Source: Haloferax elongans ATCC BAA-1513 | GTDB taxonomy: Archaea; Halobacteriota; Halobacteria; Halobacteriales; Haloferacaceae | Length of the DNA: 64,000 nt | Assembly (NCBI RefSeq): GCF_000336755.1 | Contig: NZ_AOLK01000011.1 | Span: 389,440-453,439 of the forward strand | Direction: 5' to 3' | In this document: positions 1-8,391 of the stretch, piece after piece | Position numbering within the stretch: the first letter of the stretch is position 1 | Layout of the letters: each line of letters starts with the position of its first letter | The notes under the pieces: generated by a model | Seen by the model: the letters and a program-made list of their open reading frames with translations, nothing else | Databases searched by the model: none | Told to the model about the DNA's origin: nothing | Made by a program: the position numbers and the translations under genes

Positions 1-362
1 ACCTGTCGGCCGAAGGCGTTGCGGTCGACGGTCACGTCGAGGAGGTCGAGTGGCTGGACGCGGTCGTCTTTCGCGTCGCGCGAGGAGACGATGAGGCCCG
101 CACAGGTTGCGAGGACGGGCTTTCCGGCCGCGACGTGGTCGATAATCTCTTCGTCGATGCCTTCGCGGTCGAGGAGACGCGAGATGGTTGTCGACTCGCC
201 ACCCGGCAGCAACAGCACGTCGCAGTCGGGGACGAGGCCCGCGCTTCGAATCTCGACGATGTCTGCCTCGACGCCGTGGGCGTCCGCTGCCCGTTCGATA
301 GCGTCGGCGTGCTCGGAGACGTCACCCTGGACGGCGACGACACCGGCGCGTAGCGTACTCAT
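1..362 (-). CDS. pdxT: PdxT, glutaminase subunit of pyridoxal 5'-phosphate synthase (partial, C-terminus off the window)
   Basis: The complement strand reads from ATG at 362 leftward past the window edge, giving about 120 residues of a protein usually near 200. The start region (STLRAGVVAVQGDVSEH), the LLPGGEST oxyanion-hole motif near residues 51-58 and the nucleophile elbow ATCAGL with Cys87 are those of the PdxT family. PdxT hydrolyses glutamine and passes ammonia to PdxS, which builds PLP from ribose 5-phosphate and glyceraldehyde 3-phosphate. The catalytic His-Glu pair would lie in the missing part, so integrity of the gene cannot be judged. pdxS is not in the window. Confidence 0.95.
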   Translation of the reverse strand, partial: MSTLRAGVVAVQGDVSEHADAIERAADAHGVEADIVEIRSAGLVPDCDVLLLPGGESTTISRLLDREGIDEEIIDHVAAGKPVLATCAGLIVSSRDAKDDRVQPLDLLDVTVDRNAFGRQ

Positions 363-416
363 GGTCGAAACTGCGGAACGGGAGGACAAAAAGCGTCCGT
401 TCGTCGGCGCTTCGCG

Positions 417-581
417 TTAGAACGCGAGTGCGTTCAGCACCAGGATGCCGATGCCGAACAGCACGCCCGATGCGACGATTGTCTTCGGGTCGACTCGAAT
501 CGCGTTGCGGTCCTCGGCGTCGAAATAGCGGACGAGACCCGCACTCGACATCAGGCCGCCAGAGTTCTGGCCCTTGCTCAT
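417..581 (-). CDS. secG: Sec61-beta/SecG subunit of the preprotein translocase
   Basis: A 54-residue protein starting [20 protein letters not shown] and ending with one membrane segment (about residues 35-52, [18 protein letters not shown]). Length, the [17 protein letters not shown] motif and a single C-terminal tail anchor are diagnostic of archaeal Sec61-beta, the non-essential third subunit of the SecYE-beta protein-conducting channel in the cytoplasmic membrane. A longer reading frame runs upstream to 779, but that extension is composition noise. A TATA-like CGTTTAGG (607-614, minus strand) lies about 28 bp upstream of the ATG at 581, consistent with a near-leaderless mRNA. Confidence 0.95.
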   Translation of the reverse strand: MSKGQNSGGLMSSAGLVRYFDAEDRNAIRVDPKTIVASGVLFGIGILVLNALAF

Positions 582-733
582 GCTCTGTCGTCTGTTCGTC
601 CACCGCCTAAACGTTTCGGCTCGCGGGCGCGACAGACCCAGCGAATCTGGCTCTCGGGCGTCCCTCGAAGCGGAACGTGCAACCCCATGAGTAATCCTTA
701 TGCGCGGGGGCAAGCAAACTCCGCCGGGATACG

Positions 734-1000
734 ATGACTGTTCGACTCTTGGACTTTTACGCAGATTGGTGCGGCCCATGTAAGACGCAGGACCCGATTC
801 TCGACGACCTCGAGGCCGATTACGAAGAGGTCTCCTTCGAGAAGGTTGACGTCGACGAGAAGCAAGACGTCGCGAACCAATATCAGGTACGCTCGCTGCC
901 GACGCTCATCATCGAAAACGACGATGGTATCGTCGACCGATTCGTGGGCGTGACCCAGCGCGAAGATATCGAAGACGCGCTCAAGCAGGCTGGCGCGTAG
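734..1000 (+). CDS. trxA: Thioredoxin
   Basis: An 88-residue single-domain thioredoxin with the classical active site WCGPC at residues 12-16, preceded by the DFYADW strand and followed by the cis-proline turn SLPTLII near residue 55. It should act as a cytoplasmic dithiol reductant for ribonucleotide reductase, peroxiredoxin or methionine sulfoxide reductase partners; the partner cannot be read from the sequence. It stands alone between secG (opposite strand) and L40e. A TATA-like CCTTATGC lies at about 696-703, giving a short leader. Confidence 0.95.
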   Translation: MTVRLLDFYADWCGPCKTQDPILDDLEADYEEVSFEKVDVDEKQDVANQYQVRSLPTLIIENDDGIVDRFVGVTQREDIEDALKQAGA

Positions 1001-1113
1001 GCCCGCACGTCGCCCGCGACTTCTCAGCAGTACTCACGACACCGCCAGTCCCGACTCCGTCGCTGGCGGGGCGTCTCGCAAGCGTTATACGACCGGCGTG
1101 GGGAATCGTAACC

Positions 1114-1260
1114 ATGGCTAGTGACGCTGCGACGGAACGGACGCTCGAAAAGCAGATTTGCATGCGATGTAACGCACGCAATCCCAAGCGCGCCAAGAAG
1201 TGCCGCAAGTGCGGCTACAAGCACCTTCGACCCAAGTCGAAGGAACGCCGCGCTGCGTAA
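1114..1260 (+). CDS. rpl40e: Ribosomal protein L40e (large subunit)
   Basis: A 48-residue, strongly basic zinc-ribbon protein with C16-x2-C19 and C30-x2-C33 ([22 protein letters not shown]). This is the archaeal L40e family, a late-binding large-subunit protein near the factor-binding centre. It is basic in a proteome of acidic proteins, as expected for an rRNA-bound protein. A TATA box CGTTATACG (1083-1091) sits 27 bp upstream of the ATG, so the message is probably leaderless. Too short for many ORF finders. Confidence 0.95.
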   Translation: MASDAATERTLEKQICMRCNARNPKRAKKCRKCGYKHLRPKSKERRAA

Positions 1261-1275
1261 GCGCCCCCGTTCTTC

Positions 1276-1650
1276 CTACGATTCTCGACGGTACAGCGTG
1301 ACCAACACGCCGATAAGCGCCAGCTGGATGATTTTGTCGACGACGCCACCGATGCCGAAGATATCGGGCCAGTTCAGGACGACGTAGAACACGACCTGTC
1401 CGGCGACGAAGGGTATTCCGAGCAGGATTGCTCGCGAGCGCAGTTGCTCGTCACCGCGGAGGACCGCGACGATACCACCCGCGAACCCAGCAGCGGCAGC
1501 GATAAACGCCAACCCAAGCGGGTCAGCGAGGTTCGACGCGAGTGCGCCAGCACCGAGCGCGAGGTGAATCAGTCCCGTGACGGCCGCGAGGGCGACGCCG
1601 ATGTAGTGCAGGCGCGTCACCTCGCCGCCGTCTGACGTTGTGGTCGCCAT
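1276..1650 (-). CDS. Conserved haloarchaeal four-helix membrane protein
   Basis: A 124-residue protein with four predicted membrane segments (roughly residues 14-38, 44-62, 72-90 and 102-119) and a short polar N-terminus. I do not recognise a named function. Its ATG at 1650 falls two bases after the stop of the upstream metallo-beta-lactamase-fold gene (stop at 1652-1654, same strand), so the two are very probably co-transcribed and translationally coupled. The 654-base frame that extends further upstream is a shadow of the hydrolase gene. Confidence 0.8.
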   Translation of the reverse strand: MATTTSDGGEVTRLHYIGVALAAVTGLIHLALGAGALASNLADPLGLAFIAAAAGFAGGIVAVLRGDEQLRSRAILLGIPFVAGQVVFYVVLNWPDIFGIGGVVDKIIQLALIGVLVTLYRRES

Positions 1651-1651
1651 C

Positions 1652-2278
1652 TCAGGCCTCCGGGTATTTCGGCTGCCGGCGTTCAGCCCGTTCGAGGGCG
1701 CGTTCGATGACGTCGCGAACGGTGTCGCCACCGGTTCTACTCTCGAAGACGTCGCCGTGGCCAGCGTACATCGTCTCGACCGTCTCCGGGAGTCGGTCGA
1801 GAAGTGTCTGGAGACTCTCGATGAGGCGCTCCCGAGAACTCCCCGGTCGGTCGGTCTTGCCGAAGCTGCCGTCTTCGAACGCGGTGTCGTTGTACACGAC
1901 CACGTCGCCCGAGAAGAGCCGTTGCTCACTCACGAGCGAGACGTGGTCGTCGGTGTGGCCGGGCGTGTAGACGACCTCGAACGCCTCGTCGCCTATCTGT
2001 ACTGTCTCGCCGTCCGGCAGTTCGTGGGTTCGAAGCGGGTGGTCGGCATAGGCGTACACCTCGGGGTCGAATCGCTCGACGACGGCGTCGAGTTCGCCGA
2101 CGTGGTCGTGGTCTTGATGCGTGACCACGACGGCGTCGAGGTGGTCTGTGTGCTCGGCGACGACGTCTTCGACTCCCGACATCGACCCGGCGTCGACGAG
2201 GACGGTTCGGTCGCCCACGACGAGGAAGGCGTTACACGTGAAAACCTCGGCGTCGGCGGTGACTGGAATGACGCGCAT
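1652..2278 (-). CDS. Metallo-beta-lactamase-fold hydrolase
   Basis: A 208-residue MBL-fold enzyme with the early strand VLVDAGS, the metal-site segment THQDHDHVG at residues 53-61, a PGHTDDHVSL motif near 110 supplying the next His, FSGDVV with the bridging Asp, and a C-terminal AGHGDV. The first metal motif is unusual: the canonical HxHxDH reads H54-Q-D56-H-D58-H59, with Asp in the second His position. The overall pattern fits glyoxalase-II-like hydrolases; the substrate is unknown. A poly-T TATA (minus strand, about 2301-2311) gives a leaderless message shared with the downstream membrane protein. Confidence 0.88.
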   Translation of the reverse strand: MRVIPVTADAEVFTCNAFLVVGDRTVLVDAGSMSGVEDVVAEHTDHLDAVVVTHQDHDHVGELDAVVERFDPEVYAYADHPLRTHELPDGETVQIGDEAFEVVYTPGHTDDHVSLVSEQRLFSGDVVVYNDTAFEDGSFGKTDRPGSSRERLIESLQTLLDRLPETVETMYAGHGDVFESRTGGDTVRDVIERALERAERRQPKYPEA

Positions 2279-2396
2279 ACGTCACGTACGGCCCGGAGCG
2301 AAAAAAATCGGTAGGCACGTCGCGTCTCTTCGGCCACAGTTCCCGGGATTCGTTCGGCAAACCATTTTTCACAGTCGGTCCCTTATGACTAGATGT

Positions 2397-2567
2397 ATGG
2401 GATTCGGGAGCTACGACGAGTCTGAGCAGAGCGACCAGAACGTCGATTTTGACGAAGAAGATGGCGTAGAGACGAGTGAAAGCAACCACGAGGGGGAAGT
2501 CGACTTCGAGATTGGCGCATCGAACGACGAGCTGCTCGACAAACTCAAAGATATCAAAGAGGAGTGA
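2397..2567 (+). CDS. Small acidic DUF5786-type protein
   Basis: A 56-residue acidic protein beginning MGFGSYDESEQS, typical of a haloarchaeal family (DUF5786) with no known function. It ends in a Lys/Glu segment that could form a short helix (NDELLDKLKDIKEE). Two upstream in-frame ATGs are unlikely starts because a TATA-like CATTTTTC at 2363-2369 places transcription initiation near 2392, only about 5 nt before the chosen ATG. Its TGA overlaps the GTG start of the DUF99 gene, so translation of the two is coupled. Confidence 0.8.
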   Translation: MGFGSYDESEQSDQNVDFDEEDGVETSESNHEGEVDFEIGASNDELLDKLKDIKEE

Positions 2568-3253
2568 AGTCAGGGACGCGCGTACTGGGGGTCGCTGAAT
2601 CGTACGTCGGAAGCACTGACGACACAGCCACCGAACCGCCGCCCGCCAGCACCGCGCCTGACGAAAACGACGAATCAACCGAGAGACCAGACAACACTGA
2701 TTCTTTCGAGGCGACGACTGCCGAGAGTCACATCCCGGCTTCCGCCCCGACGAGTGTGCTCTGTGGCGCAGTCGTTCGCGCCGACCGCGTCGTCGACGGC
2801 CTCGCCTTCGAGACGTGTACTGTCGGCGGCGACGACGCCACCGACGCCATCGCCTCGCTGTGGTCGTCACTCGGCCGCGAAGACGCGCGCTACGTACTCG
2901 TCTCCGGTATCGCCCCTGCGTGGTTCAACCTCGTCGACAGTCCCCGACTCGCTTCCGACCTCGACCGCCCGGTCATCTCTGTCTCGTTCGAAGCGAGCGA
3001 CGGCCTCGAACCGGCGCTCAGAGAGCACTTTTCGGGTGCAGCCCTCGATGCTCGTCTGGAGACCTACCGCGACGCCCCGCCCCGAACCCCCGTCGAGGTG
3101 AACGACGAACGACTGTTCGTGCGGGCTGCTGGCTGTGACACCGCCGAGGCAGAGCGCGTCGTCCGAGCGTTCACGCCGACTGGCGGGCGACCAGAGCCGA
3201 TTCGCGTGGCGCGGATGGCCGCGCGTGCGGCACGGCAGTTCGTTGGAGATTAA
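2564..3253 (+). CDS. DUF99 / endonuclease dU-like protein
   Basis: A 229-residue protein of the archaeal DUF99 (COG1628) family, which has an RNase H/endonuclease V-like fold. Recognisable parts are the N-terminal VLGVAESYVG, the central VLCGAVVRADRVVDGLAFETCTVGGDDAT, the RPVISVSFEASDGLEPAL segment and the C-terminal PIRVARMAARA. Family members have been linked to cleavage near deoxyuridine, but activity of this protein is inferred. The GTG start overlaps the upstream stop (TGA 2565-2567). The insert at about residues 16-55 is acidic and Thr/Pro rich, probably disordered. The next gene is a uracil-DNA glycosylase, so a link to uracil repair is attractive. Confidence 0.85.
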   Translation: MKSGTRVLGVAESYVGSTDDTATEPPPASTAPDENDESTERPDNTDSFEATTAESHIPASAPTSVLCGAVVRADRVVDGLAFETCTVGGDDATDAIASLWSSLGREDARYVLVSGIAPAWFNLVDSPRLASDLDRPVISVSFEASDGLEPALREHFSGAALDARLETYRDAPPRTPVEVNDERLFVRAAGCDTAEAERVVRAFTPTGGRPEPIRVARMAARAARQFVGD

Positions 3254-3277
3254 GCGCCCCCCGCCGTCGGGTGACGT

Positions 3278-3874
3278 ATGGAACATATGGAGGGCCTCTG
3301 CGTGACCGACTGCGAGCGCTGCCCGGACCTCGTCGAGTCGCGGAGTCGAATCGTCAACGGGGTCGGCCCCGACGACGCCGACTTGCTCTTTCTCGGCGAA
3401 GCGCCGGGAGCGAAAGAAGACGAGGGCGGCGAACCCTTCGTCGGCCGGTCGGGAACCGTCCTCGACGACGCGCTCCGAGAGGCTGGCCTCGCGCGCGCAG
3501 ACGTTCGTATCACCAACTGCGTCCGCTGTCGCCCGCCGGAGAACCGCGACCCTCGAAGCGAGGAGCTGTCGAACTGCCGGGGCTACCTCGCCCGCGAGTT
3601 CGAACTCGTAGACCCGGAACTCGTCGTCACGCTCGGAAAGGTGCCCTCGCAGCACTTGCTCGACCGGGGTGTCGCAATCACGAAGGAAGCGGGCTCGGTC
3701 GCCGACGCTCGCCTCGGCGACCAGTCGTACCGCGTGCTTCTCTCTGTTCACCCCGCTGCGACTCTCTACGACCGCGGCCAGCGCGAGGGATTCTTCGAGA
3801 CGATTTCGCGGGCCGCCGAACTCTCCGGTCTCGCCGACTCGTCGAGCGGGCAGTCGAGTCTCGGTGACTTTTGA
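3278..3874 (+). CDS. udg: Type IV (4Fe-4S) uracil-DNA glycosylase
   Basis: A 198-residue family 4 UDG. The GEAPGAKEDEGGEPFVGRSG block (residues 40-59) holds the water-activating motif, and LLSVHPAATL near 174-183 is the second catalytic motif. Four cysteines for the iron-sulfur cluster are visible as C12-x2-C15 and C84-x15-C100. It removes uracil from DNA to start base excision repair. The TATA GATTAAGCG (3248-3256) overlaps the stop of the DUF99 gene and lies 27 bp before the ATG at 3278, supporting this start over the second ATG nine bases on. The C-terminal SSLGDF tail resembles a PIP-box-like end, suggesting PCNA contact. Confidence 0.95.
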   Translation: MEHMEGLCVTDCERCPDLVESRSRIVNGVGPDDADLLFLGEAPGAKEDEGGEPFVGRSGTVLDDALREAGLARADVRITNCVRCRPPENRDPRSEELSNCRGYLAREFELVDPELVVTLGKVPSQHLLDRGVAITKEAGSVADARLGDQSYRVLLSVHPAATLYDRGQREGFFETISRAAELSGLADSSSGQSSLGDF

Positions 3875-3914
3875 GTAGGCTCGGCGGTTTCTGAGAGGGG
3901 TCGGAACCACCATT

Positions 3915-4631
3915 CTACGCCGACAGCTCTTCTGTCCCGTCTTCCGACTGCTGTGTTCGCTTCTCGGCTCGGGCGTGTTCGTGCAGGTGTGCCCGCACGT
4001 CGAGTCCCGACTTCACGAGCACCATCACGACCAGCGCCGCCACGGGCGCACCGGAGGCCGCGACGAGATACGCGCCGAACAAGACAGTCAGATGCAGGAT
4101 GAGGACTCGGTGGAACGGCTCCGACATCTGAGTTTTGGGCGCGACCGACCGGTACTCTTCGTCGCCGACGAAGTTGACGGCGAACGACCCGACGTGACTG
4201 ACGAGCGTCGCGGCGGCGGCCAGACCGACAGGAACCAGCGGCACCCCGCCGATGTCGCCGACGAACGACTCGAAGTCCCAGACGAAGAGTCCGTGGACCG
4301 CCCAGAAGAGACCGTAGTGCAGGACGAAAAAGCCCGCCGCGGGGATGTTCGTCGGATAGAGGTGGACTCTGTCGCGTGGATTTTGCGGCGGTGCGAGGTT
4401 GAGTCGGTACCCACCGACCGTCACCGAAAAATGGTCTTCGTCGTCTGACCCACAGGCGGCCAGAATCTTCGGGACGTTCACCACCCCGACCACGGCACTT
4501 TCCAGCCAGTAGGCGACGAGAAGCGCCTTCAGACTCCAGTCGAACCAGACGACGCCAGCGAGGGGGAGGCCGTTCGCGGCGACGAGCGCGGCGAGGGCGA
4601 GCGGGGACGAAGGGGCCGAGGACCAACGCAT
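3915..4631 (-). CDS. DUF6498-type membrane protein
   Basis: A 238-residue protein with about six hydrophobic segments, including AALVAANGLPLAGVVWF, LLVAYWLESAVVGVVNV, FFVLHYGLFWAVHGLFVW and the closing LVVMVLVKSGLDV followed by a polar, Lys/Glu tail. The WLESAVVGVVN and HYGLFW motifs match the haloarchaeal DUF6498 membrane family. Function is unknown. It converges with the UDG gene across 40 bp. A TATA-like CAATTATCG (minus strand, about 4648-4656) precedes the ATG at 4631. Confidence 0.75.
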   Translation of the reverse strand: MRWSSAPSSPLALAALVAANGLPLAGVVWFDWSLKALLVAYWLESAVVGVVNVPKILAACGSDDEDHFSVTVGGYRLNLAPPQNPRDRVHLYPTNIPAAGFFVLHYGLFWAVHGLFVWDFESFVGDIGGVPLVPVGLAAAATLVSHVGSFAVNFVGDEEYRSVAPKTQMSEPFHRVLILHLTVLFGAYLVAASGAPVAALVVMVLVKSGLDVRAHLHEHARAEKRTQQSEDGTEELSA

Positions 4632-4710
4632 GCGCTCGCACCGACGCGATAATTGTGGAAAAGTTGTCTCTTTTCAGACGGTCACGGTCGGTATTGACCG
4701 CCGTGTCTCG

Positions 4711-5754
4711 TCACTTCTTGTTGCCCGTGCCGAGCCACTTTCCGGTGTCTGCGAGGTCGAGGAGGGCATCGACGATACCCTTGGACTCTGTCTCACCCGG
4801 TCGGAGTCGCGCGCGGAGGCGAGACGACGTGAGTTCGACCGACAGGACGATGACGATAATCATCGCGATACCGGCCGCGGCCTGGTCGTACGCGAGGAGG
4901 CTGAGCCGTCCTTTCACGTACTGTCCGATGCCGCCAGCACCGACGACACCGAGCGAGACGGCGATTCGGACGTTGATTTCGAGGATGTACAGTGTCCACG
5001 CGACGAACGACGAAGACACCTGACTCAGCATCCCGAAGACGACCGTCTGAGAGGACGCCGCACCGGTCGAGGAAATCGCCTCGATGGGGCCGTCGGACAC
5101 CTCTTCGAGTTCGTCGGTGAACAGGCGACCGAGATTCCCGATGGTGTCGGTCCCGATAGCCAGCATCGCCCCGACGGGGGTGATGCCGACGAGTGGGATG
5201 TAGATGAGAACCCACACGAGTGCTGGCACGGCGCGGATGACGGACATCGTCCCGCGGAAGAGGAAGTTGAACGGGAACGGCGTCACGCGCTCGGAGCCGA
5301 GCACACCGAAGATGAGGGCGAGTGGGAACCCGATAACCGTCCCAGTGAACCCGATGACGATGGTTGCGACAGCGCCACCGATGATACTCAGTCCTTGGTC
5401 ACGGTTGAGGACGGCGTCGAGGAGCGACCCGGGAGCGAGGAGGCTCTCGAAGAGGGCGGAAAAGCCGTGGAGGTCGTTTTGGATGGCAAACAGCGTGAAG
5501 TAATGGAAGTCCGGCGAGAGGAATTCGGCGACGTTGTTCAGGAACTGCGGGAGTTGGCGGTAGATTTGGGCGACGGTAAACCCGAGGTACGTCATCCCGA
5601 TTCCCGTCAACGCCAAGAGCGCGATGATGCCCACGAAGATGAGCACGCGGCGGATGAACTGCGCGCGCTCGATGGTCGACAGTGCGTCTTGGATGTGTCG
5701 CGGTGCCGACGCACTCTCGCCAGCGCCGTCGGCGCGGAGTTCGTCGTCGGTCAT
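4711..5754 (-). CDS. phnE: PhnE, permease of a phosphonate/phosphate ABC importer
   Basis: A 347-residue inner-membrane permease. After a polar N-terminus it has the first membrane helix near residues 36-60, then a BPD_transp_1 domain with an EAA-like loop (AISSTGAASSQTVVFGMLSQVSSSFVAW) for docking to the ATPase. It is the last gene of phnD-phnC-phnE, overlapping phnC by four bases (ATGA type). The RAVPALVWVLIYIPLVG and GAGGIGQYVKGRLSLLAYDQAAA segments are typical of PhnE. The extended cytoplasmic C-terminus (SSRLRARLRPGETESKG...) is slightly longer than bacterial PhnE. Confidence 0.95.
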   Translation of the reverse strand: MTDDELRADGAGESASAPRHIQDALSTIERAQFIRRVLIFVGIIALLALTGIGMTYLGFTVAQIYRQLPQFLNNVAEFLSPDFHYFTLFAIQNDLHGFSALFESLLAPGSLLDAVLNRDQGLSIIGGAVATIVIGFTGTVIGFPLALIFGVLGSERVTPFPFNFLFRGTMSVIRAVPALVWVLIYIPLVGITPVGAMLAIGTDTIGNLGRLFTDELEEVSDGPIEAISSTGAASSQTVVFGMLSQVSSSFVAWTLYILEINVRIAVSLGVVGAGGIGQYVKGRLSLLAYDQAAAGIAMIIVIVLSVELTSSRLRARLRPGETESKGIVDALLDLADTGKWLGTGNKK

Positions 5755-6497
5755 CCCATCGCCTCCACCATACCAGTCTCACCTTCTTCGTAGTAGATGT
5801 CGTCGACGACGTCCATCGTCAGGTCTTCGCGTCGGCCGTCGAAGACGACTTTTCCGTCTCGCAGGCCGATGTAGCGCTCACCGAACTCGCGGGCGAGATT
5901 GACCTGATGGAGACTCGCGATGGTCGTCAAGTTCCGCTCGTGGGCGGCCGTTTTCATGTAGCCCATGACCTCTTCTGCGGCCTTCGGGTCGAGACTCGCG
6001 ACCGGTTCGTCGGCGAGAAGCAGGTTTGGTTTCTGGACGAGCGCGCGAGCAATTCCGACGCGCTGTTTCTGGCCGCCGGACATCGACCCGGCGCGCTGCC
6101 GCGCTTCGTCAAGCAGTCCGACCGTGTCGAGTGCTTCGAGCGCGGCTAGCTTGTCTTCTTCACTGTACTGCGACGCGAGGCTTTCGGCGAACGAGACACG
6201 CGAGAGAGCGCCAGTGAGAGCATTTCGATAGGCGCTCATCGTCTCGACGAGGTAGTGCATCTGAAAGACCATCCCCACATCCGACCGTTGACCGGTGACA
6301 GCCCGGTCGTTGATGTGGACTGTCCCTTCTGTCGGTTGACTGAGGCCGTTCAGGATTCGAAGGAGTGTCGACTTCCCGGCCCCGGAGGGTCCTAAGAGGA
6401 TGACGAACTCCCCTTCGGGAATCTCGAAGGAGATGTTCTCTAAGGCGACCGTGTCGCCGAACCGCTTCGTGACGTTCTGTACCGAAACTGCAGGCAT
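5751..6497 (-). CDS. phnC: PhnC, ATPase of the phosphonate/phosphate ABC importer
   Basis: A 248-residue ABC ATPase with Walker A GPSGAGKST, Q-loop QMHYLVE, signature SGGQKQRVGIARAL, Walker B NLLLADEP and the switch His in ASLHQV. It energises uptake through PhnE. The ATG at 6497 was chosen because the protein then begins MPAVSVQNVTKRFG, as family members do; the frame continues upstream to 6545 without family-like sequence. It overlaps phnE by 4 bp and follows phnD by 61 bp. Confidence 0.95.
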   Translation of the reverse strand: MPAVSVQNVTKRFGDTVALENISFEIPEGEFVILLGPSGAGKSTLLRILNGLSQPTEGTVHINDRAVTGQRSDVGMVFQMHYLVETMSAYRNALTGALSRVSFAESLASQYSEEDKLAALEALDTVGLLDEARQRAGSMSGGQKQRVGIARALVQKPNLLLADEPVASLDPKAAEEVMGYMKTAAHERNLTTIASLHQVNLAREFGERYIGLRDGKVVFDGRREDLTMDVVDDIYYEEGETGMVEAMG

Positions 6498-6558
6498 TGG
6501 TTTGTTGTCTGAAAGAAAGCAATTGGTTGTTACGTCCTGTGCCACGTCGAAAGAGCGT

Positions 6559-7491
6559 TCAACCTTGGTTCAGAAGGTCGGTAGAGAGATTGAGTTCGTC
6601 GGCGACTTTGATGACAGGCTTGTAGGTTTCGAGGTCGGCCGCGCGGACGCCGTCGAACCAGAGGTCGTCGTCTGTGTCCTGCTCGCCGTCTGCGCCGTAG
6701 TATATCTCGTCTGGGGCGCCCTGAAGCGTCTCGACGATGTTGTTTGTCTCCTCCTCGGAGAGGTTCGGGTTGACCACCATCGGCGCGCGGGGGATGCCAT
6801 CGTACGTCTCGACGTACTCGTAGCCGTCTGCGATTTCGCCGTCGTCGCCACGGGTGATGAACTGCCCGACACCGGCGGCGGCCACTTGGTCGTTTTCGAG
6901 GGCGGCGAACGCTTCGGCGTGTCCCGACCAGACACCGGTGAAGTCTGCGCCGGAGTCACTGACCGGCGCTTCACCGATAGTGAGTCCTGCCTGCTTCAGC
7001 ATGTACAGCGGGTACAGCGACCCGGAGGCCGAGGTCATGTCTGCGAAGCCGACCTTCTCGCCTTCGAGGTCGGTCAGCGACTCGATGTCGGAGTCCTTCT
7101 TCGTCACGATGACGCTCGTGTAGTCCCACGAACCGTAGGCGTGGCGCTGAAGAGCGATTTTCGCTTTGTCAGCCTTCACACCGAGCGCGGCGGCGAAGGG
7201 GCCGGTCTCTGCGATGTCGGCCGTCCCCGAGCCAAGGCCCTGAAGGACTGCGGAGTAGTCGGCAGCGTACTTCAGCGAGACCGACGTCCCGGTCTCCTCT
7301 TCGAGATAGCCCGCGTACGGCTTGTACTGCGACCGCATGTAGTCTTGCGGCTCAGACGGTGACATCATGAAGTTGATTTCACCGTTTCCGTACGATTGTT
7401 CACCGAAGTTCCCAATACACCCACTGAGTCCCGCCATGCCGAGTACCCCTGCCGCACCGGCTGTCTTGAGGAAATTACGTCGGGAAGACAT
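6559..7491 (-). CDS. phnD: PhnD, substrate-binding lipoprotein of the phosphonate/phosphate ABC importer
   Basis: A 310-residue secreted binding protein. The N-terminus carries a twin-arginine signal (SRRNFLKTAGAAG) and a lipobox LSGC with Cys27 as the probable lipid anchor on the outer face of the membrane. The mature part has PhnD features: MMSPSEPQDYMRSQYKP, a strand-turn LGSGTADIAETGPFA and the anion-binding VGFADMTSASGSLYPLYML. First gene of phnDCE. No C-P lyase genes (phnG-M) are in the window, so phosphate or phosphite is as likely a cargo as a phosphonate. A minus-strand TATA (TTTTAACC, about 7522-7530) gives a leader of about 9 nt. Confidence 0.95.
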   Translation of the reverse strand: MSSRRNFLKTAGAAGVLGMAGLSGCIGNFGEQSYGNGEINFMMSPSEPQDYMRSQYKPYAGYLEEETGTSVSLKYAADYSAVLQGLGSGTADIAETGPFAAALGVKADKAKIALQRHAYGSWDYTSVIVTKKDSDIESLTDLEGEKVGFADMTSASGSLYPLYMLKQAGLTIGEAPVSDSGADFTGVWSGHAEAFAALENDQVAAAGVGQFITRGDDGEIADGYEYVETYDGIPRAPMVVNPNLSEEETNNIVETLQGAPDEIYYGADGEQDTDDDLWFDGVRAADLETYKPVIKVADELNLSTDLLNQG

Positions 7492-7677
7492 GTGATTCGT
7501 ACGGAAGCTATTGTAGATTGAGGTTAAAAGTTCCTATTTTTTCTCTATATTTGTCGGTAGTTATTCGGTCATCTCGTGAATCTCGTGAGTAACCATAGAA
7601 CGCGTGCCAAGTTGTCTCAATCCGCGACGGTCGCCGGGACGGAAACTCACTTGCCTCCGGTCACCGAGGGTACACAC

Positions 7678-8337
7678 ATGAGCACGACACAGGCCTCCGA
7701 AGAGACCCTCGCCGACGTGGTGATGGTCGACTACGGGCTTGGAAATCTCCGGAGCGCCCGCCGCGGTCTGGAACGCGCGGGTGCGAACGTCATCATCTCC
7801 GACGACCCAGCCGACTTCGACGACGCCGACGGTATCGTTCTCCCCGGCGTCGGCGCGTTCTCCGAGGGGATGGAGAACGCCGGGCCGTTCCGCGAACCAC
7901 TCGCCGAAGCCGCCGAGTCGGGAACGCCCGTCTTCGGCATCTGTCTCGGGATGCAGATGCTTCTTACCACCTCGGAAGAAGCGGACCACGCTGGCGAGGG
8001 TGAGGTCGAAGGGCTCGACTTCATTCCCGGTCGCAACGTCCGGTTCGCCGAGGGACAGAAGGTTCCGCACATGGGATGGAACGAACTGCACGTCGAGCGC
8101 GACCACCCCATTGTCGACGGCGTCGAGGGCGAATACGCCTACTTCGTCCACTCCTACTACGCCGACCCCGACGACGACAACGCCATCGTCGCCACGACCG
8201 ACTACGGCGTCGAGTTCCCCGCAGTCGTCGCCAACGAGGAAGGAACCGTCTTCGGGACTCAGTTCCACCCCGAGAAGTCCGGCGAGACCGGCCTGACTAT
8301 CCTGCGGAACTTCGTCGAGTTCTGCGCCGAGCAGTAG
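7678..8337 (+). CDS. hisH: HisH, glutamine amidotransferase subunit of imidazole glycerol phosphate synthase
   Basis: A 219-residue class I GATase with VMVDYGLGNLRSARRGLERAG at the start, LPGVGAF, the nucleophile elbow GICLGMQML and the catalytic HPEKSGETG near the C-terminus. It supplies ammonia to HisF, which forms imidazole glycerol phosphate and AICAR in histidine synthesis. hisF is not adjacent; dispersed his genes are normal in haloarchaea. The ATG at 7678 was chosen because the frame upstream has no family similarity. The first 14 residues form a short polar extension. Confidence 0.95.
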   Translation: MSTTQASEETLADVVMVDYGLGNLRSARRGLERAGANVIISDDPADFDDADGIVLPGVGAFSEGMENAGPFREPLAEAAESGTPVFGICLGMQMLLTTSEEADHAGEGEVEGLDFIPGRNVRFAEGQKVPHMGWNELHVERDHPIVDGVEGEYAYFVHSYYADPDDDNAIVATTDYGVEFPAVVANEEGTVFGTQFHPEKSGETGLTILRNFVEFCAEQ

Positions 8338-8391
8338 GCCGAATTCACCGCCCCCGACGCGCTTTTGTCATCCGTGAGTCAAGGAGTGCCC

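Noticed and set aside
4630-5793. 387-codon plus-strand frame opposite phnE
   Set aside because: Composition is charged and without domain; phnE on the opposite strand is certain.
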